The notes below the pieces were generated by a model that did no database searches, had not been told where the DNA came from, and saw nothing but the letters and a program-made list of their open reading frames with translations. The position numbers and the translations under genes are program-made. This document shows, piece after piece, positions 1-9,926 of a DNA stretch of 64,000 nucleotides. This stretch comes from Ampelomyces quisqualis (Eukaryota > Ascomycota > Dothideomycetes > Pleosporales > Phaeosphaeriaceae), in assembly GCA_018398575.1 (NCBI GenBank), contig JAGTXZ010000024.1, positions 1,674,001 to 1,738,000 of the forward strand, given 5' to 3'. Position 1 is the first letter of the stretch; each line of letters begins with the position of its first letter.

Positions 1-410
1 GTCTCGCCGCTGTCCGTATCGTGAATGCCCCGAATACAGTGGTGGAAGAACCTCAGATGATCAACAGATTGGTGGTTGCATAGAACAACAATGCTGATAT
101 TGACAGAGTGCGTCCCTCCTGAACGCTCGGTCTTGTGTGAGACGTGGCTTGGGCCTGCTTGTGAAGGAAGTGCACGGTCTTTGATCGACGTCAGTGAAGC
201 AGCGGTCGTATCCGCGCGTAACGTAGCCCCCAAGCCCCAACGCCCAGCTGGCGCCCTGACACCGACCACACTTACAACAGCCGCCTCGCAACTGGGCCGC
301 CCTCGACCTATCATGTCCATGTAGTTGCGTGCCATGCGTCTACTCTACCGCTCCCACTATCTGGCGTATGCAGTTGGAGCTTCACTTGTCCCGCCTGGTG
401 CGCGCATGCC
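1..410. other. Intergenic / upstream region
   Basis: No convincing gene. Short overlapping ORFs occur in several frames without family features. The last part probably contains the promoter and 5' leader of the LysM gene that starts at 411. Confidence 0.5.
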
Positions 411-2162
411 ATGAACCCCACCAATGGCGCCTCGCTGTCGACGTCCAAGAGCAACTCGACGTTGCGCCCCCGGACACGGAGACTGATATCGGTGGGAGAC
501 GACATGTATGCTGGCGAAGGGGGCGATGACGGTCCCAGATCGCGCCTCGATGCCAGTTCAGAGCCGGCCTCCTCGTTTGTGAGAGCCACCAGCGCACAGC
601 ACCCCAAGACTCCCCGAAGCTCCGCCAACACTCTGTCTGGAATATGGGGAACCTCGTGGTCGGCTATACAGGGTCTTGCAGCGACCGTCATAGGCAACGA
701 AGGCAGCCAGGCCGATGCACGCGGCACTCGCAGGCGACGACCGGCGCATGACCGACGCACTTCAGCCAGTGCACCACCGCCAAAGCAATGGGGTCCTGCA
801 GGCTCGAGCTCTCACGTGGGCGCAGGAACGCACGAGGAGAGGGAGAGCATGGTGCGGGCCATGAAGCGCAAAGACTTGTTGACTGCGAATGAGCATCTCG
901 TGCCCGATTCGGTTGGACGCATCAAGCGCAGGAACTCGGACGAGCGACTGAGCGCTTCCGCCCCTCCCGGCGAGAACGACGACCGGGACGCCCTCGTCTA
1001 CATCCACAAGGTCAGGCCACAGGACACGCTTGCTGGACTCAGCATCAAGTACAACTGTGAGCACGCCGTCCTGCGCAAGTCCAATCGCATGTGGCCGAAT
1101 GACAGTGTGCAGACCAAGAAGGTGATAGTGCTGCCGGTGGATGCCTGTGGGGTGAAAGGCCGTCCAGCACACGGGCCCGATCCCTTGCCCGATCCCTTGC
1201 CCGAGACGCAAGAGCAGGGTCTTCCGAATGGCTGGATAGCGCCCAGGAAGAAGGATGCAGACACAAACTCCGCTGCATCCTCGAACACAGAGGCAGAACC
1301 GCCGTGGAAGCACGACTCATGGGTTCTTTTGGCGAACGACAAACAACCCGTACAAATTGGCCGCATGCCCCGAAGAGCCTTGGGGTTTTTCCCACCTGCA
1401 CGGCGGAAGTCACTCGCCTACTCCGATGCGTCTACTCCACGAGCCTCATTCGACCTTCCTCGTTCTTCGACCTCTACAAACACCGTCACAAGTTCGCCAG
1501 TCCCACCTGCCCGACCGCGCGCTTCGAGCAATTTGTCGACTGTCTCAACCCACAGCCGCCAAAGGAACGCATCTGGAACAGGGTGGGGTTTACATGGACC
1601 AGGCGGTGTTGGCACAATGGGCAGGAACGTGCGGACTCCCGGACCGGCACCGGACGGCTTGAACAAAAAATTTGCCCAATATTTGCCCAACATGGCACCG
1701 CCGCCAGGACAAGAGTACTTTACACCATGGGCTGCCAGTCTTCTCGACCAGGATTCAGGCGTCTCACATCAATCTGGAGGCTCTGGGGCGATCACGCCAA
1801 TACATGGGACAGGTGTGGACTTGCAAGAGATTGGGGGTGTAATTGAGGGTTGGGTCAGAAAAGTGGGATCTCAAGCTCAGAAGATTTTGAGTGAGCCAGG
1901 TACACCAGGTGGCAGGAGATCAGGCAAACCCCCCCTTGGCGCAGTTGGAGGTGATTTGGGCGATCTGATCGAACTCCAAGACGACGCATTTGAGATTGGA
2001 GACGACGAAAGAGAAAGAGGAAGAGCACGAACAAATAATCCTCTTGCGTCGATAGATCAAAGATCGAGCTCGACTCGCCAGCAGTTTCAGACTTCGAGAC
2101 CCGACATCAATCTTGTCCTCACAGACCGGAGGCGGAGAGGTGACAGTAGTAAGAATGATTGA
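411..2162 (+). CDS. Intracellular LysM-domain protein
   Basis: Single-exon ORF of 583 residues beginning at an ATG. One LysM domain lies at about residues 197-245, seen as the HKVRPQDTLAGLSIKY start, a central LRKSNRMWPND segment and the VIVLPVDAC end. There is no signal peptide, so this is the cytoplasmic fungal LysM type rather than a secreted chitin-binding effector. The flanks are Ser/Pro/Arg-rich and low complexity, with probable phosphosites (RRNSDERLSASAP). A 12-bp tandem duplication at about 1179-1202 gives PDPLPDPLP. The C-terminal part has short conserved-looking acidic stretches (GDLIELQDDAFEIGDDE). LysM domains bind N-acetylglucosamine polymers in secreted proteins; the role of intracellular members is poorly known and I assign none here. 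Confidence 0.85.
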   Translation: MNPTNGASLSTSKSNSTLRPRTRRLISVGDDMYAGEGGDDGPRSRLDASSEPASSFVRATSAQHPKTPRSSANTLSGIWGTSWSAIQGLAATVIGNEGSQADARGTRRRRPAHDRRTSASAPPPKQWGPAGSSSHVGAGTHEERESMVRAMKRKDLLTANEHLVPDSVGRIKRRNSDERLSASAPPGENDDRDALVYIHKVRPQDTLAGLSIKYNCEHAVLRKSNRMWPNDSVQTKKVIVLPVDACGVKGRPAHGPDPLPDPLPETQEQGLPNGWIAPRKKDADTNSAASSNTEAEPPWKHDSWVLLANDKQPVQIGRMPRRALGFFPPARRKSLAYSDASTPRASFDLPRSSTSTNTVTSSPVPPARPRASSNLSTVSTHSRQRNASGTGWGLHGPGGVGTMGRNVRTPGPAPDGLNKKFAQYLPNMAPPPGQEYFTPWAASLLDQDSGVSHQSGGSGAITPIHGTGVDLQEIGGVIEGWVRKVGSQAQKILSEPGTPGGRRSGKPPLGAVGGDLGDLIELQDDAFEIGDDERERGRARTNNPLASIDQRSSSTRQQFQTSRPDINLVLTDRRRRGDSSKND

Positions 2163-2521
2163 GGTGATGGCACGTCGTTTGGGTCCGAGTAAGGCACATG
2201 CATATGCATCGTAGCGTTGGAAAGTCTACCTAGTTTTCAACCTTTAAGCGTAGTTTTGCCTGTATGGGCACTTGTATATATTTGCAATATGGACTTGAGC
2301 CAACGGCAATCGTTGAGGCAGAAAGGGGAGTTTGATAAACGAAAGTGCCTCATGTCACAAAATGTTGCATGCGACACCGTGAACTAAGATCTCTTCCGGG
2401 CTCGTCGACACTAAGATTCACTCTGGCGCAACGCTGTACATCACAAGTACCTCTTGACCAGTAGCACATGTACCAATACGTCAAATTAACTCGATAGCAT
2501 ATTTTGCAGGTGCCCTACGGG
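2163..2521. other. Intergenic; possible 5'-leader intron of next gene
   Basis: No gene. Near 2484-2509 the sequence reads like a 3' splice site (an AATTAACT branch-like motif followed by ATTTTGCAG). The next gene may therefore carry an intron in its leader; I cannot see a unique donor. Confidence 0.35.
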
Positions 2522-4737
2522 ATGCACGCCCTTGCCCTCGCGCGTGGCCCCATGCGCCTCAATATTGCTGCCTCAAAGGTAGGGCGCTTTAGATCGGCAC
2601 ACGCAACACATTGGCCCCGATCTCGACCTCAAATCGGCAGGTGCCAACTATCACAAACCTTACAACCACAATCACCTGCGCTCTCACGCCAGACTCCAAT
2701 TCTACAACACATGGGAGGTGGTCCAAAATTCCCTGCACTGGCTTTTTCTACAGCTGCAAACATGCATCGTGCACCTGCCGCCATGGTGGCCAAGCCGGTC
2801 GATGTGGAGATTAGGACGCCGAGGGACCCGAATACCTTGTCTAATTACCATAACTATGTCACGAGACACACGAGCGTTGATTTCGAGATTGATTTCGAGA
2901 AGAAGAGGTTGGTGGGGAGTGTAATGTTGAGGTTAGAGAGTTTGGTGGACGCGGAGGAGAAGGTGGACGTGGTGCTGGATTCAAGGTGCGTCTCTGCTTT
3001 GCATCAAGCGAGTTGATAGAGAATGCTAACTTCTCGCAAAGCTTCCTCGATATTTCAGAAGTCAAAGTCGATCGTCAAAGCGCAAAGTTCAGCAGCGGAG
3101 CTAGGATTGAGCCTTATGGCAGTCCGCTCACTGTAACGCTCCCTGCAGCTGTGCCCAAGGGCAAGACTGTTGAGATCGAGATTGTTGTAGCGACAACCGA
3201 CAAGTGTACGGCTTTGCAGTGGATGACACCTGCTCAGACATCTAACAAGAAGCACCCGTACATGTTCAGCCAGTGCCAGGCCATCCACGCACGATCTGTC
3301 TTCCCGTGCCAGGACACTCCAGATGTCAAATCAACCTTCAGCTTCGCTCTTCGCTCGCCACTCCCTGTTCTTGCTTCAGGTCTGCCGACTGGCGCAAGCG
3401 ACTACCAGCCCGGAAAGAAGGATGGCGAATCTGGCACTTTGAAATACACTTTCGAGCAGCCAGTCGCCATCACCTCCTACCTCTTCGCGGTTGCAGCTGG
3501 TGATGTGGCATGCGCAGCGATTGGCCCGCGTAGCACTGTCTGGTCAGGTCCGGAAGAATTATTGGACTGCCAACGGGAACTCGAAGGCGAGATCGAACCG
3601 TTCATGAAGGCTGTGGAGTCGATCGTAAAGCCAACCTACCAGTGGACACAATACAATGTTCTTATCCTACCTCCCTCATTTCCGTACGGCGGCATGGAGA
3701 ACCCTGTCTGGACTTACGCTACGCCGTCCATCATCTCAGGCGACAAACAAAACATCGACGTCATTGCGCACGAGTTGTCGCACTCTTGGTCGGGGAATTT
3801 GGTCAGTGCAGCAAGTTGGGAGCACTTCTGGCTGAATGAAGGCTGGACCACGTATCTCGAGCGCCGAATTCAGGGTGTTATTCATGGCGAAGAGCACCGC
3901 GACTTCTCTGCCATCATCGGCTGGAAAGCCCTCGAGGAGAGCATAAAGAATTATGGCGAGGACCATGAGTACACCAAACTCATTGTGGATCTGAAGGGGC
4001 AAGATCCAGATGATGCATTCTCCAGCATCCCCTACGAGAAAGGCTTCCACGCACTCTACCAATTTGAACTTCTCCTGGGCAAAAAAAAGTGGGATTCATT
4101 CATCCCTCACTACTTTGAAACCTTCAAGTTCAAGTCTATCGACTCATATGACTTCAAATCTTGCCTTGTCGACTTCTTCGCCAAAGATTCCGAAGCGAAC
4201 AAAAAGCTTGAAAACTTCGACTGGGATAAGCTCTTCTACGCGCCTGGATTTCCGCCCAAGCCTGACTTTGACCAAACCATGGTGAAGAGTTGCTACGAGC
4301 TGGCCGACAAGTGGGAGTACCTCATCAAGAACAACTCCTCAAACGACTTCAAGCCCCATTCCTCAGACATTTCTGGCTGGGTCGCAAATCAATCTGTCGT
4401 CTTCCTCGAGCGAGTACAAGGCTTTGCAGACAAATTCACGCCCGAGCTGATCCATCTCCTCGGCCATACCTATGGTTACACGGAAACCCAGAACATTGAA
4501 GTCTTGTCGAGGTACTTGTCTGCAGGGCTAATGGCCAAGGCGCCTGAGACCTATCAGCCGTCAGCCGATCTTGTGGGGCGTATTGGGCGCATGAAGTTTG
4601 TGAGGCCGATGTATAGGTTGCTTGCGGTGGCGGATAGAGATTTGGCGGTCAAGACGTTTGAGAAGAATAGGGACTTTTATCGTCCTATTTGCAGGCAGAT
4701 GGTGGAGAAGGATTTGTTTGGTGAGGACAAGAAGTGA
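2522..4737 (+). CDS. Leukotriene A-4 hydrolase / M1 aminopeptidase
   Basis: Two exons: 2522-2985 and 3042-4737, with a 56-nt intron (GTGCGT donor, TGCTAAC branch, GCAAAG acceptor) that joins VVLDS to SFLDISEV in frame. The M1 zinc site is complete: HELSHSW followed 18 residues later by the LNEGW glutamate (HEXXH-X18-E). The substrate loop reads PYGGMENP, as in the LTA4H branch. The C-terminal helical repeat typical of LTA4H/yeast Lap2 follows. The family hydrolyses peptides and, in some members, the epoxide LTA4; in fungi it is normally a cytosolic or nuclear aminopeptidase. Two plausible starts exist: ATG 2522 (719 aa, arginine-rich N-terminus) and ATG 2783 in an excellent GCCGCCATGG context (632 aa, the usual family length). 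ATG 2762 is also in frame. Confidence 0.93.
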
Positions 4738-5093
4738 AGTGGTGGAAGGCGATGAGATGGAAGGAGTAAACCGGTAGCAGAAAAATCATTGATTGCCACT
4801 GTAGACGTCAAGAAAGCTATCAGCACGAAATTCTGTTGATTGGCCTTGTACTACACAGTTGCAAGCTGCCCCATTTTCAGAATTAAAAATCCGCGAAATT
4901 GAGGATATCTATGTAACCCATCAAAGCAGCAAGTACTGCGAAGTTAGTCTAGAACACACCCCGTCTCCCCCACCACCCGGCATACCCAAAGTAGCCATCC
5001 CCGCCTCCGCATGTCCCATGCTCCTCTTTAGCCCCTCATTCATCCGACCTCGCTACCTGACATCATATAACTTCTCCCAACATCCCCCTGAAA
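4738..5093. other. Intergenic promoter region
   Basis: No gene. Pyrimidine-rich tracts between about 4960 and 5090 end in a CT-rich leader just before ATG 5094, as expected for a fungal 5'UTR. Confidence 0.5.
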
Positions 5094-5468
5094 ATGTCTC
5101 CCAAACGCTCCGTCTTCTCCCTGAAAATCGACTCCAACACGGAGCACTACCATCAACACGTCTCCGAACCTAACCACGCCGACGGCACAAAAGTCGTCGA
5201 AATCAACGGCCCGACGCACGGCCATAAAAATATTTCCTACATTTCCAAGCCGTTTGAAAAAGCCGTAAACCACGCCGTCGACGACGTGCTTCAAGACTCT
5301 GGGAAGAAAGCCCATTCAACCCAAGGAGAGATCCACACCAAGTCCCCCTCCACCCAGCCCCCCTTACCGCGTACGACCTCGCCGTCAACGTACACAGGAA
5401 CATTGAACATCAAAAACAAATCCACGCGGCGCTTCCTCGAGCGCAACTACGACACCTCGGAGGTCTAA
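5094..5468 (+). CDS. Small hypothetical protein
   Basis: Uninterrupted 124-residue ORF beginning AAAATGTCTCCC after a CT-rich leader. It is hydrophilic, His/Ser/Thr-rich, with no signal peptide, membrane segment or motif I recognise. A short amphipathic stretch (about residues 52-66, FEKAVNHAVDDVLQD) is the only structured-looking part. The stop codon lies only 13 nt before the ATG of the following sugar-phosphate isomerase, which is unusually tight for two fungal genes on one strand. Either both are read from one transcript or this ORF belongs to the leader region of the isomerase gene. No clear intron joins them: the CTAAG before the second ATG is a poor branch point. Confidence 0.5.
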   Translation: MSPKRSVFSLKIDSNTEHYHQHVSEPNHADGTKVVEINGPTHGHKNISYISKPFEKAVNHAVDDVLQDSGKKAHSTQGEIHTKSPSTQPPLPRTTSPSTYTGTLNIKNKSTRRFLERNYDTSEV

Positions 5469-5481
5469 GTGTTCCCAAGCC

Positions 5482-5997
5482 ATGAGCGACCAGACACGTC
5501 TTCGCATCGTCGTGGGCTGCGACGACGCGGGCATCGCGTACAAAAACGCTATTGTGACTGACCTCCACGCGTCCGAATGCGTCGCGCATGTCGCCGATGT
5601 GGGCGTGCACACGGACTCGGATAAAACGGCTTATCCGCATGTTGCTGTCGACGCGGCGAAAATGGTGGCCGAGGGGAAAGCAGACCGTGCGATTCTCATT
5701 TGTGGTACGGGCCTGGGGGTCGCCATCAGTGCGAATAAAGTCCCGGGTATCAGGGCGGTGACGGCGCATGATAGTTTTAGTGTGGAAAGAGCGGTGCTGA
5801 GTAATGATGCGCAGGTGTTGTGTATGGGCGAGAGGGTGGTTGGGATTGAGCTTGCGAGACGGTTGGTGAGGGAGTGGTTGACGTATAGGTTTGACAAGGG
5901 GAGTGCGAGTGCGAAGAAGGTGGATGCGATTATGGAGCATGAGAAGAAGAATTATGCGGGTTTGGTGGCGGAGCAGGGGAAGGGATCGAATTGTTGA
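5482..5997 (+). CDS. RpiB/LacA/LacB-family sugar-phosphate isomerase
   Basis: Single exon, 171 residues, the normal size for the RpiB/LacAB family. The N-terminal Rossmann-type strand ends in GCDDAG, where bacterial RpiB has an Asp-His pair. The catalytic cysteine loop is CGTGLGVAISANKVPGIRA (about residues 74-92), close to the bacterial CGSGIGISIAANRFPGIRA pattern. Next come the conserved AHDSFSVERAVLSNDAQVLCMG and the GIELARRLVREWL helix. Family members interconvert aldose and ketose 5-phosphates or 4-phosphates (ribose/ribulose, galactose/tagatose, tetrulose phosphates) in the cytosol. The exact substrate of this fungal branch cannot be read from the sequence. Confidence 0.9.
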   Translation: MSDQTRLRIVVGCDDAGIAYKNAIVTDLHASECVAHVADVGVHTDSDKTAYPHVAVDAAKMVAEGKADRAILICGTGLGVAISANKVPGIRAVTAHDSFSVERAVLSNDAQVLCMGERVVGIELARRLVREWLTYRFDKGSASAKKVDAIMEHEKKNYAGLVAEQGKGSNC

Positions 5998-6091
5998 AGG
6001 GTAGGAATGGGATCGCTTCTTAGTTGATAGGAGGGTAAAAGCGTTCAAATCATGGAATAGGCGAAGAAAAGCGTTGATAGACTTTAAACGT

Positions 6092-6616
6092 CTAATACCC
6101 GTCTTCCCAAACATCCTTCCTCCACCCTTCCGTCAACCTCTCATCCCGCCCATACTTCTCCTGCCACTCCGTGAACCCTCCTCTCAGCACCACCACCTTC
6201 TGCTTCTTGCCTCCCGCCTCGCCCTCCTTCTCACCTTCTCCACCTCCCACCCCTGCAAGCCCATCCAGCCGCTCCTTCTCTCTCAAATACCTCAACGCCG
6301 CACTCGGTCCACGCTGCTGACTCAACGCACAATGAAACACAACGACGTCTTTGTCCTTCATCGTGCGAATCAGCTCGGGGGTCTTGTAGTCGAGCTGGTT
6401 GCTGGGCACCCATGTCGACCCCTTGATGTGTCCGCCCACATGGTCGGAGTCGCGGACGTCGATGACAGCGATGTCGGAAGGGAGACCGCTGGGAGATGAG
6501 CCAGGTTGAGGGGTTTCAGAGGAAGATGGTTTTGTTTCCGAGTGGGAGGTGCGGATGCGTTGGGCGAGGTCTTCGCGGGATATAAAGGCTAGGTCGGAGA
6601 GGGATATGGTGGACAT
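6092..6616 (-). CDS. Cdc25/Ych1-like rhodanese (arsenate reductase / phosphatase type)
   Basis: Single exon, 174 residues, start ATG at 6616. The rhodanese fold markers are AVIDVRDSDHVGGHIKG (about 49-66) and an active-site loop HCALSQQRGP that matches the Cys-X5-Arg loop of Cdc25-type rhodaneses. This is the Acr2/Ych1/Ibp1 group, which contains arsenate reductases and small dual-specificity phosphatases. A Gly/Glu/Lys-rich insert lies between the loop and the last strand (VVVLRGGFTEWQEKYG). No signal peptide is present, so it is cytosolic. I cannot tell reductase from phosphatase activity. The gene is convergent with the upstream isomerase, 94 nt away. Confidence 0.88.
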   Translation of the reverse strand: MSTISLSDLAFISREDLAQRIRTSHSETKPSSSETPQPGSSPSGLPSDIAVIDVRDSDHVGGHIKGSTWVPSNQLDYKTPELIRTMKDKDVVVFHCALSQQRGPSAALRYLREKERLDGLAGVGGGEGEKEGEAGGKKQKVVVLRGGFTEWQEKYGRDERLTEGWRKDVWEDGY

Positions 6617-8265
6617 TTTGGGTACGAAGTGAGGGGTGGGGGTGGCGCGAAGCTGTGGGTGGGTAGGAGAGAGGTTTAACGCCGGCGATGAAGAGAAGAA
6701 GAGAACGCTTCAGCATGTGGTGGTGGTGTTTGTTTTTGGAGGGGCAGCTTACGATAGTGGGGCACGCGTGGGATACCTAGCTCGGCGCGAAAACACGTGT
6801 GAATACGGGCCTATGGCTGCATGTCCTCCCACATCCAAGCCTCTTTACTGTGTCTCACTGTCCTCACATATCGCTTGTAGTTGAAACACCACACGTCGCA
6901 TGTTGCTCCTGCACATCACTACGGATACCATGCGTGTACAAGGCTAGGGATTCTTTTGACAGTCCTCCTCTACCCCAACGGTATCGAGTGTGAACGTCCT
7001 GGACATCATGGAGCCAAATTGTTCCTAGCTTCATACTGGGCCCGGTTCTCTCTTGAGTGAAGGGTGCAAGTCCTTGACACGCCGCCTGTCGACCATGTGC
7101 CGTGAGTTGGATGTCCTTAATTCATCTGACATTGACTACCCGTGCGATTCGGAAAGGTGACTGATAGAGGCTCAGCGCGTACTGCTCCACCCGCGTGTCC
7201 ACAGCCTTACTTCACTTCGTGGCGGCTGAGCTACACCAGGCTGAGCTACACCAGGCTGAGATTCGAATTTCGTTCAGGGGTTCCACCTGTGTCTCAAATG
7301 GTTTTCCTTGTCCAACTTCCCGAGGTTCCACTTTCCACACGCTTTCAATGCTCGATGGAATCAGAGGTCAGAGCCGTGCGACGACGATTACCGAGCATCA
7401 GGTTACAGAGAACATCGCCCCTGAAGACGACCAGACGCTAGGCCCATGGTCATCGAGAGACTTCCCTCTTGCCTTCCAGTTGAAAGTGGTATTGAATCCC
7501 TCACGCGTGTACCGAAGAGTCCGCCGCAATTCGACAGATCACTCGTTCTGCAGTTCAGTGCCTGTGTCTCACGCCTGGACTGCTCCATCTGAAATTAATC
7601 TATCTGATATCTCGATCATCTCAGTCGTCGCATTACCCTTGCAGACCGGCGACATCGCTAATAGCCATCACTGCGAGCTCATGGAGTCAGTGCTTGATTC
7701 TGGAGAGGATGGTCAGACTCAAGTATTGGGCAACCCATCAAGTCTAGCCAGCTTGTCTCAGCCCTACTCTGGTCATTGAGCGGGGAAGGAACCGATCAGA
7801 TCCTCTTCTTATGGCCAGTCCTATCGCAGGAAATAGTTTGTCGCAAGACTTTGCATGCACGCAAGCTTGGGCAGCGTCTTGCTGTAGCAGTGTAGCAGAG
7901 CAAAGTAACGACGGATGCAGCTTGCATCTCAACATGTTCGACGCGTAAAGTAATGCCCACAATTAGATCAGCTCGTCACCGCCTTCGAGGTTGATACATA
8001 GATGTAGCATCGGGACAGGCTGCTCCGGGCTGTCGAGCACATGATGTGAGTCTTCAGGGTGACGTTTTCACCACACTTCAAACCCAGCAATTTGACCAAA
8101 GTGTATTTGACAACACGAATTTGATTGCCAGTGAAGACGTTGAGGTCTTGATATCTAGTCTACCATGACCGTGTATATAGTAAGATGCATGCCTTGCCTT
8201 ATTCTGCCCCATGCCCTGAACTCCAGCGCTCAAAGCACAATCCCACACAACTCCCCATGTCCATT
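6617..8265. other. Intergenic, possible unconfirmed ORF
   Basis: Contains the promoter of the rhodanese gene on the left and the 3' flank of cystathionine beta-synthase on the right. A 585-nt open frame on the plus strand (7195-7779) has no ATG at its start and no family match. It contains a 15-bp tandem duplication (CTGAGCTACACCAGG, about 7226-7255). I do not call it a gene. Confidence 0.4.
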
Positions 8266-9926
8266 CTACGCATGCCCATTCAAATTCCCCTGCCTAACCA
8301 TCCACGTAAGCAAATCCACCTTTGTTACCACAGCTAGCGCCCTAACCTCCTCATCGACGCGCTCCGTCACCACCGCCGCACTGTTCCACTCGAAAAATTT
8401 ATTCAAATCGCTCAGACTCGTGTCCTTGGTAATCTCGACAAACTCGCGCCTCGATCCAGATGCTTTCTTCTCGCCCTCGCCGTTGTTCAGATGCAAGCGG
8501 CCCAGATCCTTGACTACTTCGTTGAGTTTGCGGAAGTCAAACATGACGTCTTCAACGGGAGATTTTGGGGATGCGCGGCCCGCGGCAATGTAGGAGAGGA
8601 GGTTGCCTAGCGTGACGAGGCCGACGAGGCGGGGCTTGCCGGACGGGGAGGATGTGGAGACGGGGAGTTGATCAAAGCCTTTTTCGCGCATTGTTTCGAT
8701 GGCTTCGGCGCAGGGGGAAGTGGCTGATACGGTGGTGACGGGTTTGAGGCGGAGAGAGGCGATGGTGGCGCCTTGGAAGGCGTCTTTTTTGGCAATCGAG
8801 TCGCGGCGGGAGATGGGGACTTGTGCGCCGTTGGTGTTGGGGGTGAGCGAGGGTGTGGGTGGAAGGAGGTTGTTTGCTGCGAGCCAGTCGTCGTCGACGA
8901 ACTGTATTTCATTAGCACGGGCTGTATGCTGGAGGACAAGAGAGTTTGACGCACCTTGCTAAGATAGCTCCGGATCGAGTCTGGTAGGACAACGACCATG
9001 ACATCGTCCTTTCCGAGCTTCAGATCGTTTGCGGCTTCCACTGCGGCAGCCATGGCACTCCCACTGCTTCCACCGCACAGAATGCCCTCTTCAGAGATCA
9101 ACCGTCTCGCGTACAGGAAAGCTGTTCGGTCGTCGGTCTTGTACCATTTGTCGACAATCTTCTGCTCCAGAACCTCAGGAATGAAGTCATATCCAATACC
9201 CTCAACCTTGTAGCCCTCATTAATACGATCCTGATTCAACGACTCAGGCAACGCCAGGATACTGCCATACGGATCCGCCGCCACAATCTTGACATCCTCC
9301 TTGTGCTTCCTCAGACCCCTGGCAAGACCTGTGATAGTACCTCCGGTGCCTGCACCAGCAACCAGACATGTGACCTTGCCATTAGTCTGTTCCCAGATCT
9401 CCTCTGCCGTGCCCCATTCGTGTGCAAGCGGGTTATCAGGGTTGGAGTACTGGTCCAGAATATGCGCGTTCGGGAGTTCCTTGACGAGTTTCCGCGCAAC
9501 ACCAATATGGCTCTCCGGGCTATCCCAGGCAGCGCTGGTGGGGGTTCTTATAATCTCAGCGCCTAGGGCTTTGAGCACCGCCACCTTCTCCGGGCTCATC
9601 TTCTCGGGCAGCGTGATGATTGTCCGGTAGCCCTTGACAGCTCCAACCAAAGCGAGACCAATGCCAGTGTTTCCAGACGTGGGCTCGATAAGTGTGTCCC
9701 CAGGCTTTATGCGCCCGGACTTTTCAGCCGCCTCGATCATGCGCAGGGCGATGCGGTCTTTGACTGACCCGCCGGCGTTGAAGGCTTCGACCTTGACGTA
9801 CACGGTGGCTTCGATGCCGAGGGATTGTGGGATCTTGTTTAGGCGGACAAGAGGCGTGTTGCCAATCTGCTGCGTGATATTGTCCATCACCACGGGTGGG
9901 ATCGCGGGGCGTGTCTCGGTAGACAT
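8266..9926 (-). CDS. CYS4: Cystathionine beta-synthase
   Basis: Two exons on the minus strand: 9926-8955 and 8901-8266, with a 53-nt intron (GTGCGT donor, GTGCTAAT branch, ATACAG acceptor); 535 residues. The PLP fold begins at once (QQIGNTPLVRLNKIP). The Schiff-base lysine is in GGSVKDR (Lys56), followed by TSGNTG (phosphate loop), AGAGTGGT and CGGSSGS. As in yeast, the mammalian N-terminal haem domain is missing. The C-terminus after the intron carries the Bateman CBS pair: a first CBS motif around FDQLPV...RLVGLVTLGNLL and a second around SLSDLNKFFEWNSAAVV. It condenses serine and homocysteine to cystathionine in the cytosolic transsulfuration pathway. Confidence 0.96.

Noticed and set aside
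762..1313. 183-codon minus-strand ORF opposite the LysM gene
   Set aside because: Antisense shadow of a GC-rich coding exon; the plus strand carries the LysM domain.
7195..7779. 194-codon open frame
   Set aside because: Begins at a GTG, not an ATG, contains no recognisable domain, and I could not find exons that extend it.
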